7,168 bases of DNA, taken from contig CAITQY010000710.1 of the NCBI GenBank assembly GCA_903894655.1, positions 1 to 7,168 of the forward strand. The letters are read 5' to 3'. Position 1 is the stretch's first letter. Every line of letters begins with the position of its first letter. Under the pieces are notes generated by a model. It ran no database searches. It was not told the origin of the DNA and was given only the letters and a program-made list of their open reading frames with translations. Below, piece by piece: positions 6,902 through 7,168 of the stretch. A program made the position numbers and the translations under genes. Origin of the DNA: an uncultured Gemmatimonadota bacterium. Its GTDB lineage: Bacteria; Gemmatimonadota; Gemmatimonadetes; Gemmatimonadales; Gemmatimonadaceae.

Positions 6902-7168
6902 TCAGTCCCTCGTTCTGGCGCGCCGCTTGCCCTTCGGGGTGGGCGGCGCGTCCGCTTTGGCGGCGGCTTGTACCGCGGCGGCTTCCGCGGCGGCCTCCAA
7001 CAGCGGGAACGTGGCACAGCCAGCCGTCACGGGGCAGATCCCGCACCGTGGCACGCGCGCTGTGCACACGAGCGCACCGAGTTCCATCAGCGCTTGATTG
7101 TGCGTCCACGTGGTTTTGCCGGTGCGGGGCAGCAACTGCTCGGCGATGAGCCACAGCTGCTTGAGGCC
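6902..7168 (-). CDS. mutY: A/G-specific adenine glycosylase (MutY type), C-terminal end, cut by window edge
   Basis: MutY removes adenine mispaired with 8-oxoguanine in base excision repair. Only the last 88 residues are inside the window. They begin GLKQLWLIAEQLLPRTGKTT, then NQALMELGALVC, the helix typical of MutY (NQALMDLGA in E. coli), as opposed to Nth. The [4Fe-4S] cluster loop CTARVPRCGICPVTAGC shows the exact Cys-X6-Cys-X2-Cys-X5-Cys spacing; its codons lie between 7016 and 7066. About 37 residues after the last cluster cysteine the protein ends in an Ala-rich then Lys/Arg-rich tail (KGKRRARTRD). The NUDIX-like domain that recognises 8-oxoguanine in E. coli MutY is therefore missing. 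The gene converges on the ccm operon, with only 15 bases (6887-6901) between the two stop codons and no terminator hairpin visible there. The catalytic residues lie outside the window. Confidence 0.9.
   Translation of the reverse strand, partial: GLKQLWLIAEQLLPRTGKTTWTHNQALMELGALVCTARVPRCGICPVTAGCATFPLLEAAAEAAAVQAAAKADAPPTPKGKRRARTRD

Overview
The window is GC-rich with dense, tightly packed genes, and comes from a bacterium. It holds seven recognisable genes plus one partly novel one. The cytochrome c maturation genes (System I, Ccm) and a Tat-type signal peptide point to a respiring, Gram-negative-type organism. The gene mix and the unusual Ccm variants would fit Gemmatimonadota or a similar non-proteobacterial phylum, but that is an inference from memory of the families and not a proven assignment.

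Layout. (1) 1-381, minus strand: the N-terminal part of an enoyl-CoA hydratase/crotonase, running off the left edge. (2) 382-471: a short divergent intergenic region. (3) 472-2992, plus strand: mtnA (methylthioribose-1-phosphate isomerase), then glpK (glycerol kinase) 7 bases later. (4) 2993-3102: an intergenic region with a stem-loop and short tandem duplication at the glpK stop codon, and a possible promoter for the next operon. (5) 3103-6886, plus strand: an operon of ccmE, ccmF, a ccmH-like gene and a gene for a CcmI-like/double-zinc-ribbon protein. Its last three genes overlap at their stop and start codons. (6) 6902-7168, minus strand: the C-terminal end of a MutY-type adenine glycosylase, convergent with the ccm operon and running off the right edge.

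How the genes work together. CcmE carries heme in the periplasm, CcmF is the membrane synthase that attaches heme to apocytochrome c, and CcmH handles the apocytochrome thiols. The operon is atypical at each step except CcmF. CcmE has the CXXXY heme-binding motif in place of the usual histidine. The CcmH-like protein has a CXCXC cluster in place of LRCXXC and a Tat signal in place of a Sec signal. The fourth protein joins a CcmI-like membrane/coiled-coil segment to two zinc ribbons and lacks the TPR domain. CXXXY-type CcmE is known from the 'Ccm*' systems of Desulfovibrio and archaea, where CcmH is reported absent. A CXXXY CcmE next to a remodelled CcmH is the most interesting signal in the window. 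ccmA, ccmB, ccmC, ccmD and ccmG are not in this window.
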